From Mactra quadrangularis (lineage: Eukaryota; Mollusca; Bivalvia; Venerida; Mactridae), in assembly GCA_025267735.1 (NCBI GenBank), contig CM046295.1, positions 20,678,938 through 20,742,937 of the forward strand: DNA of 64,000 bases. Reading direction: 5' to 3'. The notes beneath the pieces were generated by a model that was given only the letters and a program-made list of their open reading frames with translations, was not told the DNA's origin and did no database searches. The position numbers were made by a program, and so were the translations under genes. Shown piece after piece: positions 22,640 through 33,484 of the stretch. How positions within the stretch are numbered: the stretch's first letter is position 1; every line of letters starts with the position of its first letter.

Positions 22640-22925
22640 TTTGTAGCGCCGTTAAACGTAGCAACGTCGCTAAACGTCGCAACTGCCGCTAAACGTCGCA
22701 ATCGCCCTGCCGTTAAACGTCGCAAAAAATCAAATGCCGTTAAATGTCGCAACCTTGCCGCTAAACGTCGCACTTAGTAGGAAGGTATAGTGTCGAGCCT
22801 AATCAACACACAAATATTACATAGGACAAATATAACTTCAAAGCAGTCACTCTTAGATTCATAGCAACCATCAACATATTCTTAGCAACCACCCCTTGGT
22901 ACATCAACTCCGGTCAAAGCATTTT
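22640..22925 (-). repeat. Element with ttgcgacgttta(a/g)cg minisatellite and ggttgctatgg repeats, - orientation
   Basis: The + strand shows ccgttaaacgtcgcaa-like units about seven times (22645-22775), then ctaagaatatgttgatggtt-like sequence on the reverse strand. It matches the inverted copy at 49045-49430, including cctaatcaacacacaaatat and the unit borders. Confidence 0.85.
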
Positions 22926-22958
22926 GTTTGGGAATGTAACGAAAAGGTAGTTCTAATA

Positions 22959-23226
22959 TAATCACGTAATTGTGAGCATTTAAACAAGCTTTTGTATTCG
23001 TCAAGATAAAGAAATCAAGATAAGATTAATCACGTGCATGTAATTAATTACAACGTTCCATAGTTCCAAAATGCCTATACAAGTATTAAAATGACAGTTG
23101 TATTTGTTTTCTCTAATTTCACGGCACAATATACTTGCGCATGACTAGTTAATCGACGAATAACCTCGGACATATTGACGAATACAAAAGCTTGTTTAAA
23201 TGCTCACAATTACGTGATTATATGCC
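22959..23226. repeat. Palindromic element with about 48-bp near-perfect arms
   Basis: taatataatcacgtaattgt ... gcttttgtattcgtcaa is repeated inverted as ttgacgaatacaaaagc ... acaattacgtgattatat, with a loop of about 165 bp. Non-coding, MITE-like. Confidence 0.85.
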
Positions 23227-23802
23227 CTGGTACAATATACATAGGCCTTATTTCTCTGACAAGGTTTTTGTTAGAAACCAGACCATTTAATATTCCTTTA
23301 CGCTACATTCTGCTTCTTACGCCGCATTTACTATGGGACGCCGATGTTGTGCGTTGACCATAAGTCACTTGGTACTTCTACCATCACGTGATCTATGTGA
23401 TGGCAATGTAGTCTCGACATTATTTATTGTAAGGAGTGTGTGCTTCACATAATGATGAAAGCATTTGTTCATAATGATACGGGGATCTGGAATACTCAAT
23501 CATAACATACCCATAACATTGAAATAGGAAATCAAAATGATAACAGGACCAAATGTTATAATACTTGATCGACAGCTCCCTACTCAAAGAACAATTCAGT
23601 TCCTAATATATAAGCATCTTAGAAACCCCGAATAAATATGTATTGCATTATTCAACTAAATCAATCATATCATAGAGACATGCATGAGTACTCTACACAT
23701 GTAACAAAAAATTGAGCTCTTGAGCATGGAGTCCATTGTCAAGTTTTATAGCATCGATCCCGGATCAAGTGGATTCCGACTTCGCGGTATGTTCATAATT
23801 AG
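23227..23802. other. AT-rich stretch, nothing recognised
   Basis: No gene or repeat end is seen beyond short AT-rich motifs. Confidence 0.5.
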
Positions 23803-24158
23803 AGACTTTAGTCAGTTATCTTTCCCTGATAAAACCTGAAGCAATCCAATTGGTAAGTATGTCCTATCAGTTGGAATCCTTGGATTTTATCATTGAAGTC
23901 CTATGTAAGGATAATAAAATACTTCATATAATATATTTCTTGTTAATGAAGATATTAACAGAAGTGATGAATTCAGATAGTTCTTTACCTTAAAAATACT
24001 TAACTTGAATTTCAAACAAAAAAATGATTTCCAAAAAGTTATTAAAGACTAATTTTGACAAATTTGCATTGAAAAGTAAGGATAAAATCCGAGTAATCCA
24101 ACTAATTGGACCTACCTATTTGAAGAGTATACAGAGGGAAATATCTGACTAAAGTCCC
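23803..24158. mobile_element. MITE family D, copy 1
   Basis: The left end agactttagtcagttatctt and right end aaatatctgactaaagtccc are inverted. gcaatccaattggtaag, taatgaagatatt and gtaatccaactaattgg recur in inverted orientation at 56689-57039. Confidence 0.85.
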
Positions 24159-25016
24159 TTATTCTCCCATCCATTCCTGTATTAAATGTTGATATTTACC
24201 TGGTATAGATCTTCAATGTTTTTTCAAGCAAATCTGTAGCGTGGTCTTGTGGTTACATATAATTGCCAGAGAAGAACTAAAATAATTTGTTTGAAAGCAA
24301 TATGCCCAAGAGTTGATGTAAATCAATCCACTAAATAAAGATTAATCAACATGATGGCTGTGCAGACATATGGATTAGATAGCCCAACAACATAATTATG
24401 TAGATCTGTACCAGGCCAATATCAACAATTATATTTCGTAAAAATAACATTACGTGTTTGTGTAAACGTTAAAATAAACTAATTCATTCCAAAGGTAGAA
24501 AATAATTGAAAATAAAAGTTGTATAGATCATTTTAACAAAATTAGTGTGGTTGATAAACCACCACTCAATAATGCTTGTCATGGACGAAATCTTTTCCAT
24601 TACACCAACAAAACACTCGTAAAACATATTAAATTCAATACTAAATAATATTTTATTGTCATGCTGATCACCCCATGTCGTGGATTAGTTCATTGTATTG
24701 TTTACATAAACATTGTTATGTTTTTAGTACGAACTGTATACTAGTAGTGTTATTGATAGATATTTACTGTAACATCTTCAAGTCAATGTACAAGGCGAGA
24801 GTTTTAGCTCTTTTGCGCTTTTTTTCATCGGATTTGACAATATTTCAAACGATATGTCGTACAGACTAGATGAAAACTTATAGCATGATTAAATTATAAC
24901 TTTTCACATCGGTTACTTCCCTCGTTTTTCATCCTTTAAAAAGGAGAGGGCCAACCGCTGAGATATTGTAAGTAAAGGTATAGGTACGCTGAGTAAAATT
25001 CTATTGTTAAGTTTCA
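24159..25016. other. AT-rich stretch, nothing recognised
   Basis: Small ORFs only. A weak donor/acceptor pair on the - strand near 24200 does not frame a convincing exon. Confidence 0.4.
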
Positions 25017-25130
25017 TTCAACTGTCAGTAGTGCATACATTGACCTCCCTGACTTCAATAGATGAGCAAAGAAGAACAGTACTGAGTATTAAAAGCCATA
25101 GGAAAAAACATGCGCCACTGGCAGTTGAAT
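25017..25130. mobile_element. MITE family B, diverged copy
   Basis: ttcaactgtcagtagtgcat ... ccctgacttcaata pairs with actgagtatt ... catgcgccactggcagttga. Confidence 0.65.
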
Positions 25131-25940
25131 TAAATCTAACAATTACATTTACTAAATGTTGGGATCTACCTTTGAATATTATTTTTAGAGTTCACAGTCC
25201 TATGAGAATATTTAGGGAAACAAATCCTCGCTTAGTACAATAAGCTGAACATGATACAGTAAAATATCTACCTAGGTAGAAAAAAAGAACACTTTGAAAG
25301 CACACCTTGCCATAGAGCATTTCATGCCCTGGTGTGCTTAAAGACCACGCAGTTGTAGTTTAATAGATATAAAATACATAAATATCATTCTGATCTTGAA
25401 GTCGTATGTATATGTTCATAAATAATGTCTGTGACTGTTGTTTTGCCATCATTGGAATACATACACTGACATTTTCTATCATGCTTGCTTCACTACGAAG
25501 ATCTTACTGTTAATAGATCTGCAGAAAAATAAAAAATATACATTAATTACCATTAGGTTAAAGCACAATGTACTCGTATAAAGAAAGAATTTCTATAACG
25601 TGGATCTCAATTAGAAACTGTACTAAAACCAAGAAAACCGTATTATTTGAAAAAAGGAAACATAATTTAACATCGAATTCACTATACTCACAATAGATTT
25701 TTGTTTTATTCAACATGAAAGCATATCGCCAGTTCGTATGGGAGGTCACATATTTACAATTGTGCTCATATGGAACATATAAAGAAGTCAAATTCATTTT
25801 ATCTATCAGTTATTCATTGTAAGAGATAATATTTCATTATACCAGTTATTCGTTATGAAAGTGAATTTCGTTTCTGTGCCACATGAACTAATTAAGGGTT
25901 GAATGTCAAAGTTTTGAATCAAGTAGTTAAATGTTCTAGC
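25131..25940. other. AT-rich stretch, nothing recognised
   Basis: Small ORFs on both strands follow base composition. A short inverted match (aagcacaccttgcc / ccctggtgtgctt, 25300-25340) may be the core of a small palindromic element. Confidence 0.4.
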
Positions 25941-25950
25941 AACTGTGATT

Positions 25951-26170
25951 TTTTTCTTCTTTTTAACGTCGCATTAAACACATGTATAGGTAAAATACAC
26001 GACGGCCAGCTCTTCCTACTAAAGGTTTCCTGGACATCACCAGTACTAACTTACCCTACCACGAGGCCGACAACTCATGTTTAGGGTATGACCTGCCGCG
26101 ACCGGGTTTCGAACCCGCGATCTCCGGATTCGAAGTCAGACATGCTAACCACTACGTCACGGCCGCGGCT
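25951..26170 (-). mobile_element. tRNA-derived SINE family 2, full copy with target-site duplication
   Basis: AACTGTGATT flanks both sides (25941-25950 and 26171-26180). On the - strand the head has box A (cgtagtggttagcatg) and box B (gggttcgaaaccc). The body runs to tttaatgcgacgtt and ends in an A-rich, gaagaaaaaaa-type tail. Confidence 0.92.
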
Positions 26171-26180
26171 AACTGTGATT

Positions 26181-27169
26181 CAATACGTCATGTATTATCA
26201 AAAGTAATGATAAAATTGGTGTTCAATTTAAAAGATAATACTTAGTTCAATGTACATGTTTACAAAATAAGACTTTTTTCCATTATAGCACCGATGTAAT
26301 GATACCGTTAACGCTTATATTAGAAAATGAAATGTGGAAGTCTTGATTCAAAATCTGTATGTTCATAAGTGGTAATAAAATGTGTCCATTCCTTTAAAAG
26401 CTTGTAAAAGTTATATAGCTAATGAATTGGTTGATATGCTTAAACTTATGTTGAACAAAAGAAGAGTAAATTACATGTTATATGATACATTTTATATCCA
26501 AATTTCTTGGTATTGTTATGATATATGCATTTGATACTACTTTTTTTGGATTCAATCAATACTTAATTTGGTCATTTACTACTGTTATAATGTCACCTGA
26601 CATGCTTATTATTTAAATACAGCACAATGAGACGACAACCTCTATACATGGTAAAACATCACGATCATGGGAAGAAATAACCTGTCGCATAGCCTGATTC
26701 GACAAAAAAGCTATATGCTTTCATAACATTGTTTCTCTTTAGATATTGTTTGTTGTATTCAATTGTCTATGCATAAATGATAGCCATACATCAAGACATT
26801 TCATTTCTTAGTAGGCCTACCACTTCTGCATGGCGATTTTCTCGATGTTTTGATCGAAGAACTAAACAGCTATTATTGCATTTTTGTTCGAGTTACATTA
26901 TAATGAAAAACTTCAATTTTACAAGATTAAATATTTACCTTATCAAGATCCTGATCATCTTAAGTTGATTCGTGTTGAATAAATTGTGCGATGATTACTA
27001 CATTCTGTTGTTGGGTGTAATTTAAACATTCTACAACAGCAAAAAAACAAACGTTTAGCTTAAATAAATGAAAGTAAGACTATTTGATAAGTTGCTTTGA
27101 AAGTTTACAAATCTGACTTTATCAATCAGATAGTTTGTGTTGAGCATTAAAACCTCAGAGGTCATTTTC
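26181..27169. other. AT-rich stretch, nothing recognised
   Basis: No splice-flanked coding signal or repeat end identified. Confidence 0.5.
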
Positions 27170-27394
27170 ACAAAAATCTCATGAAAAATATTTTAAGTCA
27201 ATTTCAAAAATTTACGTTCAAAGCCTAAAAGATATGATATCATATAATGATATGTTTTTCAGAAAGTGTTCATTATCCTACAAAATTGAAGAATATCATA
27301 AATTGGTTTGACAATGCATGAAGGTATAATGAATGTTTCCTGCATTTAACTTGATGATTTTTATCGTAAGCTTTTTTTGTGTGAAAATAACCGT
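27170..27394. mobile_element. MITE family C, both ends present
   Basis: ggtcattttcacaaaaatct at the left pairs with taagctttttttgtgtgaaaa at the right. The interior is diverged but keeps aagtcaatttcaaa and gatatcat. Confidence 0.6.
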
Positions 27395-28119
27395 GCTAAT
27401 TTGTATTTGCTAAATCCTCTCACTGATAAATGATGTAGCACAAGTGACCCAACATGTTATCTGAGAATGAATGCTGTTCGTTAAAAGGTACTGGTGCATC
27501 CTATAGGAACGACAGATTAATAGGTAAACTATCCTGCTCACACGTTCCGGACTAAATCAAATTAAACGCATGGGTGTCTCTAGCATCCTGTATCTTATTG
27601 TACGCGTCTCTATCAACCTAGATTGTATTGAAGACATGTAAGTAACAGTTGTAGGTATTGATTTGATATGACAAATCCAAATTTATGTTCTTCAAGAACT
27701 CATTTTTCTAATCTATGATAGTGTATAAACTCACACGCTTCAAAATATTGATGCTTTCTTATTTTTGGATAGGGCGTTAATTTACGCATATCTGATATGT
27801 TTTTATTCGGTAAATGTAGACGGCTCTTCAGAAGAGTTGGTAAAGTTACGAATAGACAACTGTCGCTGTATGTATACATCGAGTTTGAGCTAAAGTGGGA
27901 ACGTGCTTCTAATGATTTGGGTATGTCAGCAGTTCCTTAATTTTGTTAAAATCAGTACAAATTCTAATCATCTAATAAGCAAATTAGCCAAACACACGTG
28001 ACACTAGGAAAATTTACAGAATATATTTTATCAAATCAACAAGTAACTATGCTTTCTTGAAATTCTTACTATAACATTATACTATCAAAATAATTGAGTA
28101 ACAATTCCAATAAACTTAC
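27395..28119. other. AT-rich stretch, nothing recognised
   Basis: No supported feature. Confidence 0.5.
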
Positions 28120-28231
28120 CGCTAGAACGTATATCCAAAGGTCAGTTTTCCAAGTAATCGTAGAATTAACTCAACATGGAACAAATTCGGTCACCTTTAA
28201 CCCATCTTCATCCAAAGACACCAGTACATAC
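28120..28231 (-). pseudogene. Exon-like segment with one in-frame stop
   Basis: On the - strand an acceptor (tatatattctag) opens 112 bp ending at a perfect donor (gcg then gtaagt). In the only coherent frame it reads YVLVSLDEDGLKVTEFVPC, a TGA, then VNSTITWKTDLWIYVLA. The amino-acid make-up looks protein-like and unlike the AT-rich surroundings, but the stop and lack of partner exons argue for a dead exon or chance. No family recognised. Confidence 0.3.
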
Positions 28232-29369
28232 CTAGAATATATAACATACAAGTACCAGAGTTGTGTGACATGTGACCAAAATAATTTAAAATGGCAGATT
28301 TTCTCCTCGTTTTTATGAAGCAAAAGGAAAGTATACGCTATTAAATAATAAATGTTGTTTGAATTTAGTAGTAGTAATACATCGTTAAAATTTTTTATGA
28401 AGATTTCCTGCTGTTGGTTTACGATATTTTTAGTCGTAAGACTTCATAAATGAAGTCCGTTGCTAAATATGAGTCCATCTTGTAAAACTTTCATGTCTTG
28501 TCCAATGTTATTGTTCCATAGACATCACTCACAACCTGAAATAGACAAAACAAGAAAAGAGAAACCCGAAAAAATTTATGTAACAAAACATGCATAGTAT
28601 ATTTAAGATAAATTATAAAAGATAACTAAAGAAACGCTGAAAAAAACTAAGGAGTAATGGCATAAGAAGGAGATACGGAGCACGGACAAGCATGCATGAG
28701 GTACAAGGAGGGGCACGGGCAGGGATTTTTACTCCATGGGGGTTATGTGGTCCGTTTAGGGCGGTCATTTCCGCTACCATTCCCACCTATTCACCAGGGC
28801 TATAGGAAGTCTCTGATCACCATTATTACAAGTCGGCTGGCTGGATTACATGAAAATTAGTTTTATCTAGTTTAGACAAACTTATGAATACACGTACTTC
28901 CAAACCGACCTGTATCCTGAAACATCCCATTCCAGTTATCATAACATTCTTAGCCCCTAATAAAAATACAAAAAAACACTAACTCTAGACAGGCATTTTA
29001 CCTATATATAAACTCTTCAGAACTTTTATATTCCCTTCCAAACTTACTCTATGGATCAAATTACCCTTACCAAAAATATCCACCTTAACTAAGTAAAAGA
29101 GTAGCCCATGCAGGTTGTTCTATGATCGCCACACTTGTAATCAACGCATTGTGAAATTTATAAGCAATACCACGAGACTAAACCATGTGTATTCATTATA
29201 GTTCCAACATTATTAAAAAGTTGTTTTTATAGGTAATTCACAAGAGTTTTGTTATATTTAATTACATGTACACATATTCTCGTAAAAGTATTTTCAAAAA
29301 CCTAGGCTGAACGAGGCTGACCTGCGTTAGTTTTTAATGTATAAAATTCTCAATCACTTACAAAGAAAT
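28232..29369. other. Intergenic; one strong - strand acceptor and a GC-richer patch
   Basis: At about 28538 the - strand has a long polypyrimidine run ending ctatttcag, followed by a short open frame (VVSDVYGTITLDKT, stop): a possible terminal exon, unsupported otherwise. 28660-28870 is GC-richer than its surroundings and looks like the remnant of an inserted element, but I cannot name it. Confidence 0.3.
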
Positions 29370-30800
29370 TTTAAAATATCAAATACGACATAATGACATG
29401 TCATCTACCACAAATATATACCTTTCATACGTTGCTTATTGTTAATATATTGAATCTTAGACGCCAGAAAAACAGTTAAGATAACAAGCAAATAGTACTT
29501 AAAAAGGCAAGTTATAAATTATTTTGAAAGTATTGCAACTTAAAATGAACCAGATGAAGATGTTCTTCTTGCGATAGCGATCAATTGATTTGCTAAAGAC
29601 GATTGGGAGAACGGTTAGATTGTTTGTATTTTTTTCTGTTTGATTTTTTTTCTAAATTGGTCAAAAATAAGAGCACAGAAACCTGTTGAATGAGATAGAT
29701 GTGTTCAAGTTTTCTGAGGTAATGAGTTATATAACTTTAATGTATTTGTGTGTATATAGTAAACATATTTTGGGGTGTGGTATAAACAATAATTTTGAAA
29801 GGGGGCTTTTTCATGCCGATAGCTTGGGGACTAGAGAACTGTCTGCATTCATGGATTGTTATTTGTAATTAGTCTGGCTGAGATGGAACCATTTGTCTCC
29901 AAATGAATGTGAATGTCATTACACCATTATGCAAAGAGTTAGTATGGGTTTTACTGATTGATACAGGGTTTGCAACAATGTTTATGTACATTGGATTTGT
30001 ATATGTTCAGTTGGGCTACACTCTGGCGAAACGAAGACTTTGAATGGTGAACAGATCAAGAATTATACAAAAGCTGTATTATGTGCGATAGGGACAACTA
30101 TCAAGTAAGGAAATTAGTTTTTAATATCTTGTGCGTAAGGTGACAGCAAAATCATAGTAAACACAAATTTAGATAAAGTTATTGACCGATTACATTGCTT
30201 TGTAAGATCTTTTAAAATGGATAATAGTCTCCCCTATTTTGCATGAAAACAAAATGATTTTAAAACATCAATTACAACATAATGACATGTTATCTACCAT
30301 AAATACATAGCTTTCATAATCCAAATCTGTCAAGAAATAAGAGCACAAAAGCCTGTTGAATGAGATAGATGTGTTCAAGTTTTCTGAGGTAATGAGTTAT
30401 ATAACTTTAATGTATTTGTGTGTATATAGTAAACATATTTTGGGGTGTGGTATAAATAATAATTTTGAAAGGGGACTTTTTCATGCCGAAAGCTTGGTAA
30501 CTAGAGAACTTTCTGCATTCATGGATTGTTATTTGTAATTAGTCTGGCTGAGATGGAACCATTTGTCTCCAAATGAATGTGAATGTCATCACACCATTTT
30601 GCGAGAAAATATGTGATTTATTGACAGATACGGGTTTGCAACAATGTATATGTAAATTGGATTTGTATATGTTCAAGTGGGCATAAATTGGGCGAAACTT
30701 GAATGGTGAACAAAGCAATTATTATACAAATGCTATGTTATGTACTCACACTGTTCAGAGTATAAGGACGACAGTGACAATTCTTTAGTAAGGGAATTAG
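29370..30800 (+). repeat. Direct duplication of an AT-rich block, two diverged copies
   Basis: The block starting acataatgacatgtcatcta (29389) recurs at about 30278, and the segment gttgaatgagatagatgtgt to aatgaatgtgaatgtcat (29686-29930) recurs at 30356-30590 almost unchanged. Copy 1 has about 200 bp of extra sequence. Both copies hold a 60-codon ORF of the same sequence. Further on, copy 1 encodes VLLIDTGFATMF, which recalls a retropepsin active site (L-I-D-T-G), then TLNGEQIKNYTKA in another frame; copy 2 is more decayed. This suggests remnants of an LTR-type retroelement, but the evidence is weak. Confidence 0.7.
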
Positions 30801-30930
30801 TTCTGTCAATGTTGTATGTGTCTCTTTCAGTACAGAACCTCATTTATGTCAAGAAAGTAAGTTTAGTTAATGTTTGTTTCTGGACAGTATTATTATCAGT
30901 ACAGTCTTGTTTCTACTATGTACTCAAGTA

Positions 30931-31230
30931 ATGATGAACTGCTTTTTAGACAGAAAAAGAGATTTTGTTCCTAGAATAGAGCATTATTATGACCGAATAA
31001 TTCCACTGTATTAATTAGATGACTTTAAGAGTCTATTTAGGCTCACCAGGGGCTCACTACAGACACTTCTCCCGTTATTTGAGAAATCTCCAAGTTATAA
31101 TCAAGCTACAGGCCCGTATGTGAATTTAGAAAATGAGATGCTTATGTTGTTGTGGTGCCTTGGTATATAAATAAATTAAATTTCTTTTAGTGTTGCCGCC
31201 ATCATGACTTGAACCAAACGAGGCTTCCAA
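30931..31230 (+). pseudogene. PIF/Harbinger (HARBI1-like) transposase N-terminal remnant
   Basis: In one + frame: RKRDFVPRIEHYYDRIIPLY, a TAA at 31012-31014, then LDDFKSLFRLTRGSLQTLLP ... NLENEMLMLLWCLGI and a TAA at 31168-31170. The pattern (F-K-x-x-F-R-L/M-T/S-R, a leucine-rich helix, then hydrophobic L-W-x-L-G) is the N-terminal region of HARBI1-like nucleases. A degraded ISFSVA follows, where the family has a similar S-V-A motif. The DDE catalytic region is absent, so it is a broken fragment. Confidence 0.6.
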
Positions 31231-32189
31231 AGCTAACTCACTTATAGGGTACCAATGCTACCATCAGTTATCAGTGATATAACTCTGAAAGCAGTGTTTG
31301 CAATTTAACTATTATAAATAATGAACAAAGTTCGATAAAAAAACATTGGAATAATCAAACAAACGGTTCTATATTGTACTCTAATGAAACTATTCTCTGT
31401 ACAGAAAAAAACAACAACGAGATATTGGAAACAATTTACAATGCACATTTATAAGTCCTCAGAATGATAAAATATTATCATTGCTAAAAAGTGTATCTTA
31501 TACACTATACTTAATATAAATTATTTTCAAAAACGGATTGAAAAGATATGTTAATTAAAATAAATACTTTAAGTAGTAATGAGTCACAATTATCTGTTCA
31601 TATAAACCGATTCTATGCATAGTTTATTACCTTTTTCAAAAACAAAAATGTTATTACATTCACATTCTGAACGATAATATAGCAACAATCTCATAATAGT
31701 ATTACAAATATAAAGTCGTGTTATATTAAATCAACAAACAAACTACGTAACATGTAAATTTGTACCAATTGACAACCTCTGTCTACAGTAAAAATCATAA
31801 CAAAATATTGGGTTTTATAATCAAATCCCAATTGGCAAGTTTAGTATTTTATAAAAAGGACATTAATAATCAAAATAACACGTGTAAATGAAATGTACAA
31901 AGTACCTTCCACATCCATGTACCTAACAACACAGTTCATTATACAGTCATTATTCATACAATCATTCCAGTAGCCAAAAATGTTTCAAAAATCCATTTGA
32001 AGTTTTCTTTTCCAAATTTGATTTAAACGTATACATGTAAATAGCGCCTTAGTTTGACTTAGCTCTATTTTCTTCATGTCCAATATTTTGCATGTCGTAA
32101 CATGCTTTTTAGGTATATGGTACTTAAGACCTTTTTAGACATTCAGCGAATGGTGCTTCTTAATTGTTTTGTTAATTAATTAATGATTC
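31231..32189. other. AT-rich stretch, nothing recognised
   Basis: No supported feature on either strand. Confidence 0.5.
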
Positions 32190-32735
32190 TGATCTAGCTA
32201 TCCTCCCATAAAACGGGCCCTTCACCAGATTGCTCAGAATCATTTTGAAGTGCATTGAATAATTCCGATCTAGTTATCCTCCCATAAAACGGGCCCTTCA
32301 CTAGATTACTCAGAATTATTTTAAAGTACATTGAATAATCCGATCTAGCTTTCCTCCCATAAGTGAGCTCTTCACTAGATTGCTCAGAATTATTACCGAT
32401 CTAGATATCCTCCCATAAAGTGGGCCCTTCTCTAGATTGCTCGGATTTATGTCTTGTTTCAATGTATAATTCCGATCTAGCTATCCTCCCATAAGTGGGC
32501 CCTTCACTAGATTGCTCAGAATTATTACCGATCTAGATATCCTCCCATAAAGTGGGCCCTTCTCTAGATTGCTCGGATTTATGTCTTGTTTCAATGTATA
32601 ATTCCGATCTAGCTATCCTCCCATTAATGGGTCCTTCACTAGATTTCTCAGAATTATACTTCAATGCAAGGAATATTTCCGATCTAGTTATCCTCCCATA
32701 AAATGGACCCTTCACTAGATTGCTCAGAAGTATTA
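32190..32735. repeat. Tandem repeat with gatctag(c/t)tatcctcccataa core, about eight copies
   Basis: Each unit has ccgatctagctatcctccca, a variable gggcccttcactagattgct and a spacer of differing length, so the period alternates between about 55 and 85 bp. The block 32393-32520 is repeated almost exactly at 32521-32650. The - strand ORF through it (32533-32805) is a repeat artefact. Confidence 0.9.
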
Positions 32736-33484
32736 ATATTTTCCTTTTTTTGTTACTTAGAAATAAATATATTCTCGGCATGTATTTATAGAACATCATT
32801 ATCAAACATCATTAGAGCTTATTACATGCATTTAGAAATACTATTAAATTATTTATTAAAAATCTTGACAATGTATAATGACTATGTTATTAGATAAATG
32901 AATGTGTAGGTATGAGTATAAATCATTTTTGAATGTTCAAACATTTTTGCACCATATATTAATTATTTTACATAGCTTGTTATAAGTTTTAATATGACAG
33001 AGAGTTGATTCAATTGGTTTGACATATAAGTCAATCGCTTAAAAGGCAGGAATTTTTCAACAAGACTAAAATCAATATGTTTGAAACTGAATATAACAAT
33101 TAAAGCAAACTTGTAAATAAAAATTCCAAAAATATTACAAAATATTGAATTTCTTTTCTCATCTCGAAAATAATTATCCATTGAATTAGCATTATCACTT
33201 TAGCAGAACAACGTTTGTTTTTAATTTTGTCCAATGTTTTTATGCATTGATAAGCATGATTAATTAGTAAAACACTCGTTTATTATCATTATTTGTACTT
33301 GTTTTAAAATATCAGTGAACATTCTGTTATAAACTCTTATTATATAAAAACTTCACCAGAAGAAGAAAAATACACGAAGGCAAAGCCATCCCATAATGTA
33401 GTTGGGCAGTCGCAAATGAAAGCAAACGCCTTTGTATATATGAGAATCAATAGACATGTTGTTAAGTAAGCAAAGACAGAAACC
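32736..33484. other. AT-rich stretch, nothing recognised
   Basis: No supported feature; ORFs of 64 and 72 codons follow base composition. Confidence 0.5.
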
